Shown piece by piece: positions 6,082 through 12,117 of a DNA stretch of 12,117 nucleotides (positions within the stretch are counted from its first letter, which is position 1; every line of letters begins with the position of its first letter). Below the pieces are notes generated by a model. That model worked only from the letters and a program-made list of their open reading frames with translations, was not told where the DNA came from and did no database searches. A program made the position numbers and the translations under genes. Origin of the DNA: Candidatus Dormiibacterota bacterium (GTDB taxonomy: Bacteria > Chloroflexota > Dormibacteria > UBA8260 > Bog-877); the NCBI GenBank assembly GCA_003133485.1, contig PKXR01000202.1:19925-32041 (forward strand), read 5' to 3'.

Positions 6082-8072
6082 GATGGGAAGGGGTGGAAGA
6101 AAACCACCTGGCGACCTGGCGCGCTGAGGCTCCCGACATCCTCGACTTGGTAGCCCCGGAGCGTCTGAAATTGGCCAGCGAACTGGCCGGCTGGCTGGAG
6201 CAGTCAAGACAGCCGCTCCGCTTTCTGGTCTGTTCCCGGCGCGAACAGCGGACCGCACTCCCCGCACTCCAGCTGGCGAACCGAGGTGCAGCCGACCTGC
6301 AAAGGGTTCTAGAGGAGCATCTCGCTGATGGGATTCGGCGCCGGCCGATCTTCCGCAGGCAGGTATTCGTGACCCTGGCCGCGAGCGTGACTGATCCGGG
6401 ACTTCCGGAACCAACCGCTGGTTGGCGGAAGGTCCAGGAGCGGCCGCCCCCCCTGGCGGAAGGCCCATGGCGGGAGCGCCCCGACCTACTAAGTGCGGGG
6501 GGACGCTGGTTGACTTCGATGTGGCTGGAACGGCTACCAGGAGTGGCCGTAGCCCCAGGCTGGCTGTGGTCCCTAGTCGGAACGCGCGGGGAATTTGACC
6601 TGGTCCTGGACGTCTGGCCGCGGTCTCCCGGCGAGGCCGACCGGACGCTTCGGCGGAGAGTGCTCGGGCTGAGAGCCAGAGAACTGGCCGCTGGGGAGCG
6701 CGGCGAGAAGGGGGACCCCCGGCTGCGGGCGGCCCTGGACTCGGCCGCCCGGCTACGGGAGGTGCTGGCCCGATCCGAAGGGAGGCTCTTCGACCTAGCG
6801 GTCACCGTGACCTTGGCGGGCGACAGCCCAGTCGAAGTCCGTCGGCTGGCACGTCACATGGGTACCCGAATGACCGCGCTGAGAGCGGCGCTAGCCCCCG
6901 CTTGGTGCAATCAGGTCCCGGCCAGACTACAGACCGAGCTGCGCTCGACCCAACCGGCCGGACCGCGGAGGGTGGTCCAGAGTACCGAGCTGGCGTCCCT
7001 CTGGCCCTGGTTGGACGACTGGGATGGCAGGACATCGGGAGCCGTCCATCTCGGCAGACACCTGCGGACGGGGGCGCCCATCTGGCTGAACCTCCACGAT
7101 GTGACGTCCCTGCCCAACGCCAATCTGGGGGTGGTTGCCGCGTCCGGAAGTGGGAAGTCCTACCTCGGTGGACTACTGGGGTTGGAGGCGGTGCGTCTGG
7201 GCATCAGGACCGTGGTCCTGGATCCTGAAAACGAGCACCGCCGTTGGTGTGAGGCGGTCGGGGGCCAGTATCTCTCGCTGGGCGAATCGGGACCATGCGG
7301 GTTCAACGTTCTCGAGATGGCGGCGCCCGGCGAGGCCCCCAGTGCGGTGGCCGAATTGGTCTCCCTGCTATGTGGCCCACTCTCTCCGACCGAAATCGGC
7401 CAGGTCTCGGACGCGGTCAGATGGACCCTGATTGAGGCGGGGTCCGCCACGGCAGTGCTCTCAGACTGCCTCCCCCGGCTGCGCCAGACCGAGGCTGGCG
7501 AGGCGGTAGCTCACCGGCTCCTGCCTTGGCTGGATGGAACTCCCGGGGCACTCTTCAACTCTCCCGGACGGGGTCCGGCCGTCGAGAGTGCCACCGCGGT
7601 CGGACTGCGGGAGCTGCCTGCGGCCTGGGTCCCCGCCGCAACTCTTCTGGTCTCGCACTGGCTCTGGTCGTGGATCCGATTACACGACGGCCCCAAGCAG
7701 GCCATCGTGGACGAGGCAGGGTTGCTGGCTGACAATGCTCCGCTGCAGAGGCTCATGACTCAGCTGGCGCGGAGGATCCGCAAATACCAGGGGTCCCTCG
7801 TGCTGCTGACGCAGTCGGCGGGAGACCTCCTGGGCAGCGCCCCTGGAGAAGTAATGGCGGTCAACTCAGCGACCATGCTGCTGGGCAGCCAACCTCCGGC
7901 GGCCGCAGTCCGGCTGCAGCAGGGGTACCTCCTCGATGACGCCCAACGCCAGTGGCTAGAGCGAGCGAGCCGAGGACAGTTCCTCCTCCTGCTAGGTCCG
8001 CGGCGATCACCCATCCAGATCGAGGCAGCAGCAGGCTACCATCGCTTGCTCATCGCTGACAGGCCGACCTGA
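6078..8072 (+). CDS. VirB4/TrbE-family type IV secretion ATPase
   Basis: 664 residues from GTG 6078, which overlaps the stop of the preceding frame (GTGA). The frame is open back to 5751, but that part is Arg/Gly/Ser-rich with no domain and overlaps the PrgI-like gene. The N-terminal ~270 residues are the VirB4-specific region, including LASELAGWLEQSRQPLRFLV and FRRQVFVTLAAS. The RecA-like motor follows: a lead-in with HLGRHLRTGAPIWLNLHD, Walker A ASGSGKS (355-361, Lys360), then VVLDPENEHRRWCEAVGGQY typical of VirB4, Walker B AIVDEAGLL with Asp545-Glu546, and the LLTQSAGDLL motif around Gln579. The C-terminus ends in a beta-rich RGQFLLLLGPRRSPIQI segment. VirB4 ATPases power substrate or pilin movement from the cytoplasmic face of the membrane complex. 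All motor residues look intact. No coupling protein (VirD4/TcpA) or relaxase is nearby, so the substrate is unknown. Confidence 0.9.
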   Translation: MRWEGVEENHLATWRAEAPDILDLVAPERLKLASELAGWLEQSRQPLRFLVCSRREQRTALPALQLANRGAADLQRVLEEHLADGIRRRPIFRRQVFVTLAASVTDPGLPEPTAGWRKVQERPPPLAEGPWRERPDLLSAGGRWLTSMWLERLPGVAVAPGWLWSLVGTRGEFDLVLDVWPRSPGEADRTLRRRVLGLRARELAAGERGEKGDPRLRAALDSAARLREVLARSEGRLFDLAVTVTLAGDSPVEVRRLARHMGTRMTALRAALAPAWCNQVPARLQTELRSTQPAGPRRVVQSTELASLWPWLDDWDGRTSGAVHLGRHLRTGAPIWLNLHDVTSLPNANLGVVAASGSGKSYLGGLLGLEAVRLGIRTVVLDPENEHRRWCEAVGGQYLSLGESGPCGFNVLEMAAPGEAPSAVAELVSLLCGPLSPTEIGQVSDAVRWTLIEAGSATAVLSDCLPRLRQTEAGEAVAHRLLPWLDGTPGALFNSPGRGPAVESATAVGLRELPAAWVPAATLLVSHWLWSWIRLHDGPKQAIVDEAGLLADNAPLQRLMTQLARRIRKYQGSLVLLTQSAGDLLGSAPGEVMAVNSATMLLGSQPPAAAVRLQQGYLLDDAQRQWLERASRGQFLLLLGPRRSPIQIEAAAGYHRLLIADRPT

Positions 8073-8092
8073 GCGGGGGCGCCGACCTCGCT
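8072..8092 (+). terminator. Weak hairpin after the VirB4 gene
   Basis: AGCGGGG (8072-8078) pairs with CCTCGCT (8086-8092), including one G-T pair, around a 7-nt loop, starting at the last base of the VirB4 stop codon. No T-run follows, so intrinsic termination is doubtful. Its position just before a new leaderless promoter (8123) is the main support. Confidence 0.25.
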
Positions 8093-8122
8093 TAGTGAAG
8101 TGAGTCTCCTGTGGACCGGGTC

Positions 8123-8128
8123 TAGAAT
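8123..8128 (+). promoter_or_regulatory. -10 box TAGAAT, leaderless promoter for the 8137 gene
   Basis: TAGAAT ends 8 nt before ATG 8137 in the 64-nt gap after the VirB4 gene, with no Shine-Dalgarno site between. It marks the start of a separate unit that includes dtd. Confidence 0.55.
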
Positions 8129-8136
8129 CAATCTCC

Positions 8137-8733
8137 ATGGGCCGGGTGTTGTTCGTGCAGCTGACAAACCCTGGCCGGGCCGACGGGGCTGACTGGATGA
8201 ATGCGGTCGCCGACTTCGCCGCGACCAGAAGCTGGCAGTCCGAGCCGCTCTGGCTGGCGACAGATGACTCCTCAGGGCTGTTCGAGATGGAGTACCTGCG
8301 CCACCTCCGCTTGGAGAATCGGGAGCCGATTTTCGGGGCCGGCTTGGTACGGCTGGCGGGCGACGAGACTGACGCCCTGGCGGTCTGCTTCGGCCTGCTG
8401 CAGCTCACTCAGCGGTGGGGAGGGCGGGCCGTCATCTCCGATCCGGACAACCCCATTCGAAAGCAGCGCCAGCTGGCGCTGGTGGAGGGTAAGGTGAGCG
8501 GTCCCCGCAGCATCGACGAGGTGATGGTGTCGGGTCCGATCTTCAAGCGGCTCCCCGGAGGCACGATCACCTTCTACCCACCTCGCTATCACGGGGTAGC
8601 CCTGCCCGGCCCGGCGAGCTCTCCCGGGTGGTGGAGCTTTGCGATCCACGGGATGCAGGACCGGGCTCCGGGATTCCTCGAGGCCGAGGCCGAGGCGATG
8701 CGGATCTACCGCAGCTTGCGGGCGATCGGCTGA
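8137..8733 (+). CDS. Unknown cytoplasmic protein upstream of dtd
   Basis: 198 residues from ATG 8137, supported by the TAGAAT box. I do not recognise the family. The composition is that of a folded soluble protein, with no signal peptide or membrane helix. Segments that stand out are an opening strand GRVLFVQLTNPGRADGADW, a hydrophobic stretch ALAVCFGLLQLTQRWGGRAV, a polar DPDNPIRKQRQ loop, and a C-terminal GWWSFAIHGMQ strand before a final helix EAEAEAMRIYRSLR. There is no nucleotide-binding loop, CxxC pair or obvious catalytic triad. The dtd gene starts 4 nt after its stop, so the two are almost certainly co-transcribed. It may simply be a lineage-specific companion. Confidence 0.75.
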   Translation: MGRVLFVQLTNPGRADGADWMNAVADFAATRSWQSEPLWLATDDSSGLFEMEYLRHLRLENREPIFGAGLVRLAGDETDALAVCFGLLQLTQRWGGRAVISDPDNPIRKQRQLALVEGKVSGPRSIDEVMVSGPIFKRLPGGTITFYPPRYHGVALPGPASSPGWWSFAIHGMQDRAPGFLEAEAEAMRIYRSLRAIG

Positions 8734-8737
8734 TCCG

Positions 8738-9208
8738 TTGCGGGCGGTGGTTCAGCGCGTGGCGCAGGCCCGGATCACAGTCGATGAGAAACTCGTGGCC
8801 GCGATCAGCACCGGCTTGCTGATCTATCTCGGGGTGGCACCTTCCGACAGTCCCGACGTCGCCCGTCATTTTGCCGGCCGACTGGCCGAGCTCCGAATCT
8901 TCCCCGACGCCAACGGCAAGATGAACCTATCTCTGCTGGACGCCGGTGGTGAGGCGCTGGTGGTCAGCCAGTTCACTCTCTTTGCCGACACCAGTCGGGG
9001 CCATCGTCCGGCGTTCACCTCGGCGGCGGGGCCGGAGCGCGGCCTCGAGCTGTACCAGCTATTCAGCGACGAGCTGCGGCGCTTGGGAGTGAGCCGGGTG
9101 GGCCACGGACAGTTCGGGTCTCACATGCTGGTCGACTCCGTTAACGACGGACCTACGACCATCGTCGCTACCAGCTCCGAAGCACCCTGGTTGGCCGACT
9201 GCGGCTGA
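8738..9208 (+). CDS. dtd: D-aminoacyl-tRNA deacylase (D-Tyr-tRNA deacylase)
   Basis: 156 residues. The open frame begins upstream (8639), but TTG 8738 is chosen because it gives the canonical start RAVVQRVAQARITVD and lies 4 nt after the previous stop. Both active-site motifs are present: SQFT (77-80) in VVSQFTLFADTSRGHRP, and NDGPTT (136-141), matching the NxGPxT motif that enforces chirality. VGHGQFGSHM, just before it, is also typical. DTD is a cytoplasmic homodimer that hydrolyses D-amino acids and glycine mischarged on tRNA. Length is slightly above the usual ~145-150 residues because of a short C-terminal tail (SSEAPWLADCG). It is a housekeeping gene set between two parts of the secretion-like module. 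Confidence 0.96.
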   Translation: MRAVVQRVAQARITVDEKLVAAISTGLLIYLGVAPSDSPDVARHFAGRLAELRIFPDANGKMNLSLLDAGGEALVVSQFTLFADTSRGHRPAFTSAAGPERGLELYQLFSDELRRLGVSRVGHGQFGSHMLVDSVNDGPTTIVATSSEAPWLADCG

Positions 9209-9274
9209 CGGGCACCAGCTCCCGGTCCCGGCGGACATAGGGGAAGGAGCATCTCGGTCTGGGGGGGTTATCAC

Positions 9275-9514
9275 GTGAGCGAGCTCAATTCGTTGCTCAA
9301 TTCCTGGGTCCTGATCGGCCAGGGAATCATTGGCAGCCTGGGCACGCTGGCCTTTGTCAGCGCGTTTGTCTGGCGGGTGGTTGCACCCAACCCTCACAGT
9401 GCCATGGAGGCCCAGCGCTGGCTGGGGCGCATTGCCGTCGGGACCCTGGGAGTGGAGCTGGCCGGGGTGCTCACGCATGTCCTGTTGGCGGCGGTCCCTC
9501 ACAGCCTCGGCTGA
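9275..9514 (+). CDS. Small two-helix membrane protein (VirB2-like by topology)
   Basis: 79 residues, GTG start. A G7 tract (9261-9267) 7 nt upstream may act as a weak ribosome site through G-U pairing; the better AAGGAG (9244-9249) is 25 nt away, too far. There are two hydrophobic helices, about residues 12-36 and 50-73, joined by a polar loop NPHSAMEAQRWLGR, with very short tails. It lies 3 nt upstream of the TrbL/VirB6-like gene. Small proteins of this shape precede trbL-like genes in monoderm type IV clusters and take the place of VirB2/TrbC. There is no sequence motif to prove pilin identity, and no long cleavable signal peptide is evident. A holin-like or other accessory membrane protein is the alternative. 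Confidence 0.75.
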   Translation: MSELNSLLNSWVLIGQGIIGSLGTLAFVSAFVWRVVAPNPHSAMEAQRWLGRIAVGTLGVELAGVLTHVLLAAVPHSLG

Positions 9515-9517
9515 CCT

Positions 9518-10420
9518 TTGGACGCGCTGGCCTTTCCCAGTTTCGATCTCCATCCCCTTTCCCTGCTCGACCATCTGATCAGCGGGACACTAGCCTCGTT
9601 TGTGGCCTCATCTCGGGAGGCCCTCGATGCATCGCTCCGGACTTACCTCTTCGGAACGTACGACGCCGCGGCTCCTCTCCGGCACCACCCCTTCACCGAT
9701 ACACCCGGCGTGGCCCAGCTCAATCACGTCTTGCTGAGCGCAGCCAGCGCTCTGCTCGTGGCCGTTTTCCTGTACAGCTCACTGCGTACCGTGGCCAGCG
9801 CGGGCGACTCTCGCCATCACCTTCAGGTCGTCCTACCGCGAGTGCTGGTGGCGGTGGGCCTGGGCGTGGTGAGCCTGCCTATGCTCCAGCAGGCGATCAA
9901 CCTCAACAACGCGCTTTGCGCGGTCGTCGTGGGTGGGGCCAATGTCAGCCTGGCGCAACTGCCCTGGGACTCACCCCTCAGCGGTCCCGCGTTGCAGTCA
10001 GCATCTACCAACATTTTCCTGCTGTTATTTGCGGCTGCACTGGTGGTCGCCGTGGTGATCCTGGTGCTCTCCTACGTTGTTCGCTACACCCTGTTGGCGG
10101 TCCTATGCGCCGCCGCGCCGCTCGCCGCGATCGCCTGGATCCTTCCCGAAACGAGAACATTTTCGCGGCAGTGGCTGCGACTTTTGGTTATCAGTCTCTT
10201 CATGCAATTCGTGCAATTGCTCGTACTCCGCAGCGCCATTGCACTAGCGTTCGCACGTGGTCACGGGCTGATCGGCATCCTCTTCGCTTTCGCGGCGTTG
10301 TATCTGATGTTGCGCGTGCCCGGCGCCCTCAACGTGGCTTCGCACTATGGCGCCAGCGCCGAGGGGGCTGGGCGGCGGTGGGCCCGGGCGGCTCGGCGGC
10401 TAGCGGCGACTGAACTGTGA
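9518..10420 (+). CDS. TrbL/VirB6-like polytopic membrane protein
   Basis: 300 residues, TTG start 3 nt after the upstream stop. Residues 1-65 are mostly soluble, with a short amphipathic start. Membrane segments lie at about 70-90, 104-128, 166-188, 191-210, 219-243 and 250-270. The central block is characteristic of TrbL/VirB6-like proteins: VVRYTLLAVLCAAAPLAAIAW with the Ala-Pro-Leu turn, then ILPETRTFSRQW, a helix containing Gln230 and Gln233 (FMQFVQLL), and a closing LMLRVPGALN. A basic, Ala/Arg-rich tail ends the protein in the cytoplasm. VirB6/TrbL forms the inner-membrane channel platform that works with the VirB4 ATPase. The family call rests on topology and this pattern, not on close identity. 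The gene ends 12 nt before the convergent gene on the other strand. Confidence 0.8.
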   Translation: MDALAFPSFDLHPLSLLDHLISGTLASFVASSREALDASLRTYLFGTYDAAAPLRHHPFTDTPGVAQLNHVLLSAASALLVAVFLYSSLRTVASAGDSRHHLQVVLPRVLVAVGLGVVSLPMLQQAINLNNALCAVVVGGANVSLAQLPWDSPLSGPALQSASTNIFLLLFAAALVVAVVILVLSYVVRYTLLAVLCAAAPLAAIAWILPETRTFSRQWLRLLVISLFMQFVQLLVLRSAIALAFARGHGLIGILFAFAALYLMLRVPGALNVASHYGASAEGAGRRWARAARRLAATEL

Positions 10421-10432
10421 GACGCCCGACCG

Positions 10433-11029
10433 TTAGAGGGTGACGTAAACCTCGGTAAGCGGCGTTTGCCAAAGGCTCTCAAGTCGGGAGAAGAAGTCAC
10501 TCGTTCTAAGCGAGGGCCGACCCTCCAGGTCACCGAAGGTCAGCTCGGCGCGAGCCACCGGAAGACGCGGCGACCAGGGCAGAGAGGAGATGTCGAACTC
10601 CCCGGCACAGGTCGGGCAGGCGGCCAGCATGGGGTCGGGGTGGGGGAACCGCAGCAAGAAGAACTCGAGCGAAAGTCCGCAGGTCGGGCAAGCTGCGCGA
10701 TAGCTCGGGGGCGGGTCGGTTTCGAAGCCCTCCGGGCCGGGGTCGGGGTAGCAGCGCAACACCCCGACCTCGAGTCGCACCTCACCACGAGTGGGTCCCG
10801 CCATGGGTAGCTGCCCACGGGGGTGCAGGAGTCGGGCGAACTCGGGCCCGGGCAGCAGAATGTCCGGTTCCGGTCCAAGGGTGGCAAGTCCGCACTCGAC
10901 CAACAGATTAGAGGTGGCCTCCAGCTGCGCTGGACTCGGCACGAAAGTCGGGTCCGCAGAGAGCAGGTGCAGCCAAGTTCGGTGGCCGTGCGTGCCGTGG
11001 CCGGAGCCAGTAGCCAGGTTTGAGGGCAT
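10433..11029 (-). CDS. Unknown protein with two-CxxC zinc ribbon
   Basis: 198 residues on the minus strand, the only gene in that direction. Two CPTC knuckles (AACPTCGLSLEFFLL and AACPTCAGEFDISSLPW) about 24 residues apart near the middle form a probable zinc ribbon. The N-terminal part, with PTFVPSPAQLEATSNLLVECG, looks helical and could be a small recognition domain. The second half carries ARAELTFGDLEGRPSL and ends in LTEVYVTL. There is no signal peptide or membrane helix. A TACGAT box 9 nt before the ATG (on this strand) supports this start and orientation. Overlapping plus-strand frames are Arg/Gly-rich and lack domains. The family is not recognised; nucleic-acid binding or a structural zinc site are both possible. 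Confidence 0.75.
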   Translation of the reverse strand: MPSNLATGSGHGTHGHRTWLHLLSADPTFVPSPAQLEATSNLLVECGLATLGPEPDILLPGPEFARLLHPRGQLPMAGPTRGEVRLEVGVLRCYPDPGPEGFETDPPPSYRAACPTCGLSLEFFLLRFPHPDPMLAACPTCAGEFDISSLPWSPRLPVARAELTFGDLEGRPSLRTSDFFSRLESLWQTPLTEVYVTL

Positions 11030-11038
11030 CTCGCTGAG

Positions 11039-11044
11039 ATCGTA
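11039..11044 (-). promoter_or_regulatory. -10 box TACGAT on the minus strand
   Basis: Read on the minus strand, TACGAT ends 9 nt before the ATG at 11029, the same leaderless spacing as at the plus-strand genes. It lies in the 53-nt divergent gap between this gene and the one at 11083. No clear -35 is seen. Confidence 0.5.
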
Positions 11045-11082
11045 ATCGCCCCATCTGGGCTGGCGAGTCGGACATCTGTGAA

Positions 11083-11463
11083 ATGATGGGGATGGGTCGG
11101 ATCAAGTCGGCGTTGGCCCTCGTCGGGGCCTGCGCTGCGCTGTCCATCGTTGTTCCGCCATTGGCGGGACTCCTCAACGCCGTCGGGTCCGTGTCCCTCC
11201 TGGCCCTGGGGGGATATTCCGCCTATCGCGCCTGGGCCTGGCTGGAAACGGTGGTCGAGGCGTCTAGGCGGCCGACGACGGTCCGCCGAAACCTGAATCG
11301 GTCCGAGTCAGGGGATGAGCCTCAGCCTTCAAGGTCGCGGTCTAGAGCTCCCGCGAAAGCTCCACTGAACGCGGAACGAGGCGGTGAAGAGGAGCTGAGG
11401 CTCCGCTGGCCGACGCTGGTAAATTCAGACCGAGCGCTTGCCGAGCCGTCTCGAGACCGCTAG
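11083..11463 (+). CDS. Small two-helix membrane protein with charged tail
   Basis: 126 residues from ATG 11083. In-frame ATGs at 11086 and 11092 compete, and 11092 has a weak -10-like TGAAAT 7 nt upstream, so the true start may be 9 nt later. Two hydrophobic segments (about residues 9-30 and 33-52) are separated by a tight turn around LLNAVGS. A long hydrophilic tail (about 60-126) rich in Arg, Ser, Glu and Pro follows, probably cytoplasmic and disordered. No enzymatic motif is present and I do not recognise a family. It is transcribed away from the zinc-ribbon gene and ends 65 nt before ispH. Confidence 0.65.
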   Translation: MMGMGRIKSALALVGACAALSIVVPPLAGLLNAVGSVSLLALGGYSAYRAWAWLETVVEASRRPTTVRRNLNRSESGDEPQPSRSRSRAPAKAPLNAERGGEEELRLRWPTLVNSDRALAEPSRDR

Positions 11464-11516
11464 CTGAGCGAGTGCTGGGGAGCCAGTTTGAGATCGAGGT
11501 TCTTCGCAGCGACTGC

Positions 11517-11522
11517 TACGAT
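11517..11522 (+). promoter_or_regulatory. -10 box TACGAT, leaderless promoter for ispH
   Basis: TACGAT ends 6 nt before GTG 11529, with no ribosome site between. A TTGAGA (11488-11493) lies upstream, but its 23-bp spacing is too long for a normal -35. Confidence 0.5.
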
Positions 11523-11528
11523 CGAGGC

Positions 11529-12117
11529 GTGGAAGTAGTCAAGATTCGGCCCCGCGGGTATTGCCATGGCGTGGTCGAGGCGGTCCGAGCTCTCCGGCAG
11601 GCTGCTGACGAGCATGAGGGTGAGTCGGTAGCGATGCTCGGCTACCTGGTCCACAACGAGCATGTGACCCGGGAGTTCGCCGAGCGAGGGGTGAGGCTGA
11701 TCGACGCCCCGTCCCGTCTGCAGGCGCTGGAGGAGGTGACCGAGGGGACGGTGGTGCTGACTGCCCACGGAGTATCCCCAGAGGTCAAGGAGCGAGCTCG
11801 GGCCAAGGGCCTGAACGTGGTCGATGCCACCTGTAGCGATGTGGTTCGCACCCATGACTTAGTCCAGCGGCTGACCGGCGAAGGGTACACGGTCATCTAT
11901 ATCGGCAAGGTCGGCCACCCAGAGCCCGAGGGAGTGCTCGGCGAGGCGCCCGGCAAGATCCACTTGGTGCAGTCCCTGGCGGACGTCGACACCCTGGAGC
12001 TCTCGACCCCGAAACTGGCGGTCACCACTCAGACCACCCTCTCGGTATGGGATACCCAGTCGATTATCGATCGATTGCGCCAGCGCTTCCCCCACATCGA
12101 GGTCCACAACGAGATCT
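11529..12117 (+). CDS. ispH: 4-hydroxy-3-methylbut-2-enyl diphosphate reductase, N-terminal part
   Basis: 196 complete codons from GTG 11529, running off the right edge. IspH (LytB) is the [4Fe-4S] enzyme that makes IPP and DMAPP in the last step of the MEP isoprenoid pathway. Visible family residues are cluster ligand Cys12 in RPRGYCHGVV, His42 in GYLVHNEHV, His80 in TAHGVSP, cluster ligand Cys102 in DATCSDVVRTH, His130 and the proton-relay Glu in GHPEPEG, and the TTQTTLS segment near 167-172. The sequence stops just before the expected third cluster Cys (NEI followed by Cys in relatives). The GYCHGVV form resembles the Bacillus-type enzyme more than the proteobacterial GFCAGV form. The GTG start is set by the TACGAT box and by matching the usual IspH N-terminus. 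Confidence 0.95.
   Translation, partial: MEVVKIRPRGYCHGVVEAVRALRQAADEHEGESVAMLGYLVHNEHVTREFAERGVRLIDAPSRLQALEEVTEGTVVLTAHGVSPEVKERARAKGLNVVDATCSDVVRTHDLVQRLTGEGYTVIYIGKVGHPEPEGVLGEAPGKIHLVQSLADVDTLELSTPKLAVTTQTTLSVWDTQSIIDRLRQRFPHIEVHNEI

Noticed and set aside
5924..6805. Long open frame on the minus strand opposite the VirB4 gene (293 codons)
   Set aside because: Ser/Arg/Pro-rich composition typical of an antisense shadow in GC-rich DNA; the plus strand has clear VirB4 coding sequence.
8639..8737. Extended N-terminus of dtd
   Set aside because: The extension overlaps the upstream gene and is a shadow. TTG 8738 gives the canonical DTD N-terminus.
5061..10420. A recently inserted conjugative element (ICE)
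   Set aside because: No integrase, relaxase, coupling protein, tRNA att site or flanking repeats; housekeeping genes are interleaved and composition is uniform.
10466..10810. Plus-strand frame overlapping the zinc-ribbon gene
   Set aside because: Gly/Arg/Gln-rich with no hydrophobic core. The minus strand has paired CxxC motifs and its own TACGAT box.
1..12117. tRNA, rRNA, CRISPR arrays or insertion sequences
   Set aside because: Gaps between genes are all about 100 nt or shorter; none shows tRNA arms, repeat-spacer structure or transposase motifs.

Overview
This window is GC-rich, densely coding and almost entirely on the + strand. One gene (10433-11029) runs the other way. The organism looks like a high-GC Gram-positive-type (Terrabacteria) lineage. 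Evidence for that: wall-hydrolase genes (CHAP, lysozyme-like), a PrgI/VirB4/TrbL-type secretion module as in monoderm conjugation systems, a Bacillus-like IspH N-terminus, frequent GTG/TTG starts, and repeated TAnnnT boxes only 6-10 nt before start codons, which implies leaderless mRNAs. Dormibacterota, Chloroflexota or a deep actinobacterial relative would all fit. This is inference; there is no rRNA or other phylogenetic marker here.

Layout: (a) 1-905 holds the end of a CHAP-domain protein followed 1 nt later by a membrane-anchored lysozyme-like transglycosylase, together a cell-wall-cutting pair. (b) 995-3294 is a two-gene unit with an ATGA overlap: an M20 metallopeptidase and an enolase-superfamily N-acylamino-acid racemase/o-succinylbenzoate synthase. 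The pairing fits an N-succinyl-amino-acid racemase/desuccinylase route. (c) 3356-5036 encodes three proteins I cannot name: a degenerate receiver-like protein, a small NTF2-like protein, and an acidic protein with a compact C-terminal domain. (d) 5061-5450 is folB (dihydroneopterin aldolase). (e) 5513-8072 is a PrgI-like membrane protein and a VirB4-family ATPase, with an odd three-frame junction between them. (f) 8137-9208 is an unknown protein followed by dtd (D-aminoacyl-tRNA deacylase). (g) 9275-10420 is a small two-helix membrane protein (VirB2-like by position and topology only) followed by a TrbL/VirB6-like polytopic protein. (h) 10433-11029 (- strand) is a two-CxxC zinc-ribbon protein; 11083-11463 is a two-helix membrane protein. 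(i) 11529 to the end is the first ~196 codons of ispH (lytB).

The main point of interest is a type IV secretion-like core (PrgI, VirB4 ATPase, two-helix protein, TrbL/VirB6), with wall hydrolases nearby. It is interleaved with housekeeping genes (folB, dtd, ispH), and the window has no relaxase, coupling protein, integrase or att site. It looks like a resident chromosomal machine rather than a recent conjugative element. The second point is leaderless transcription, seen at six starts. The third is the 5751-6081 junction, where three reading frames appear to be used in succession. No tRNA, rRNA, CRISPR array, insertion sequence or large repeat was seen, and no non-coding stretch exceeds about 100 bases.
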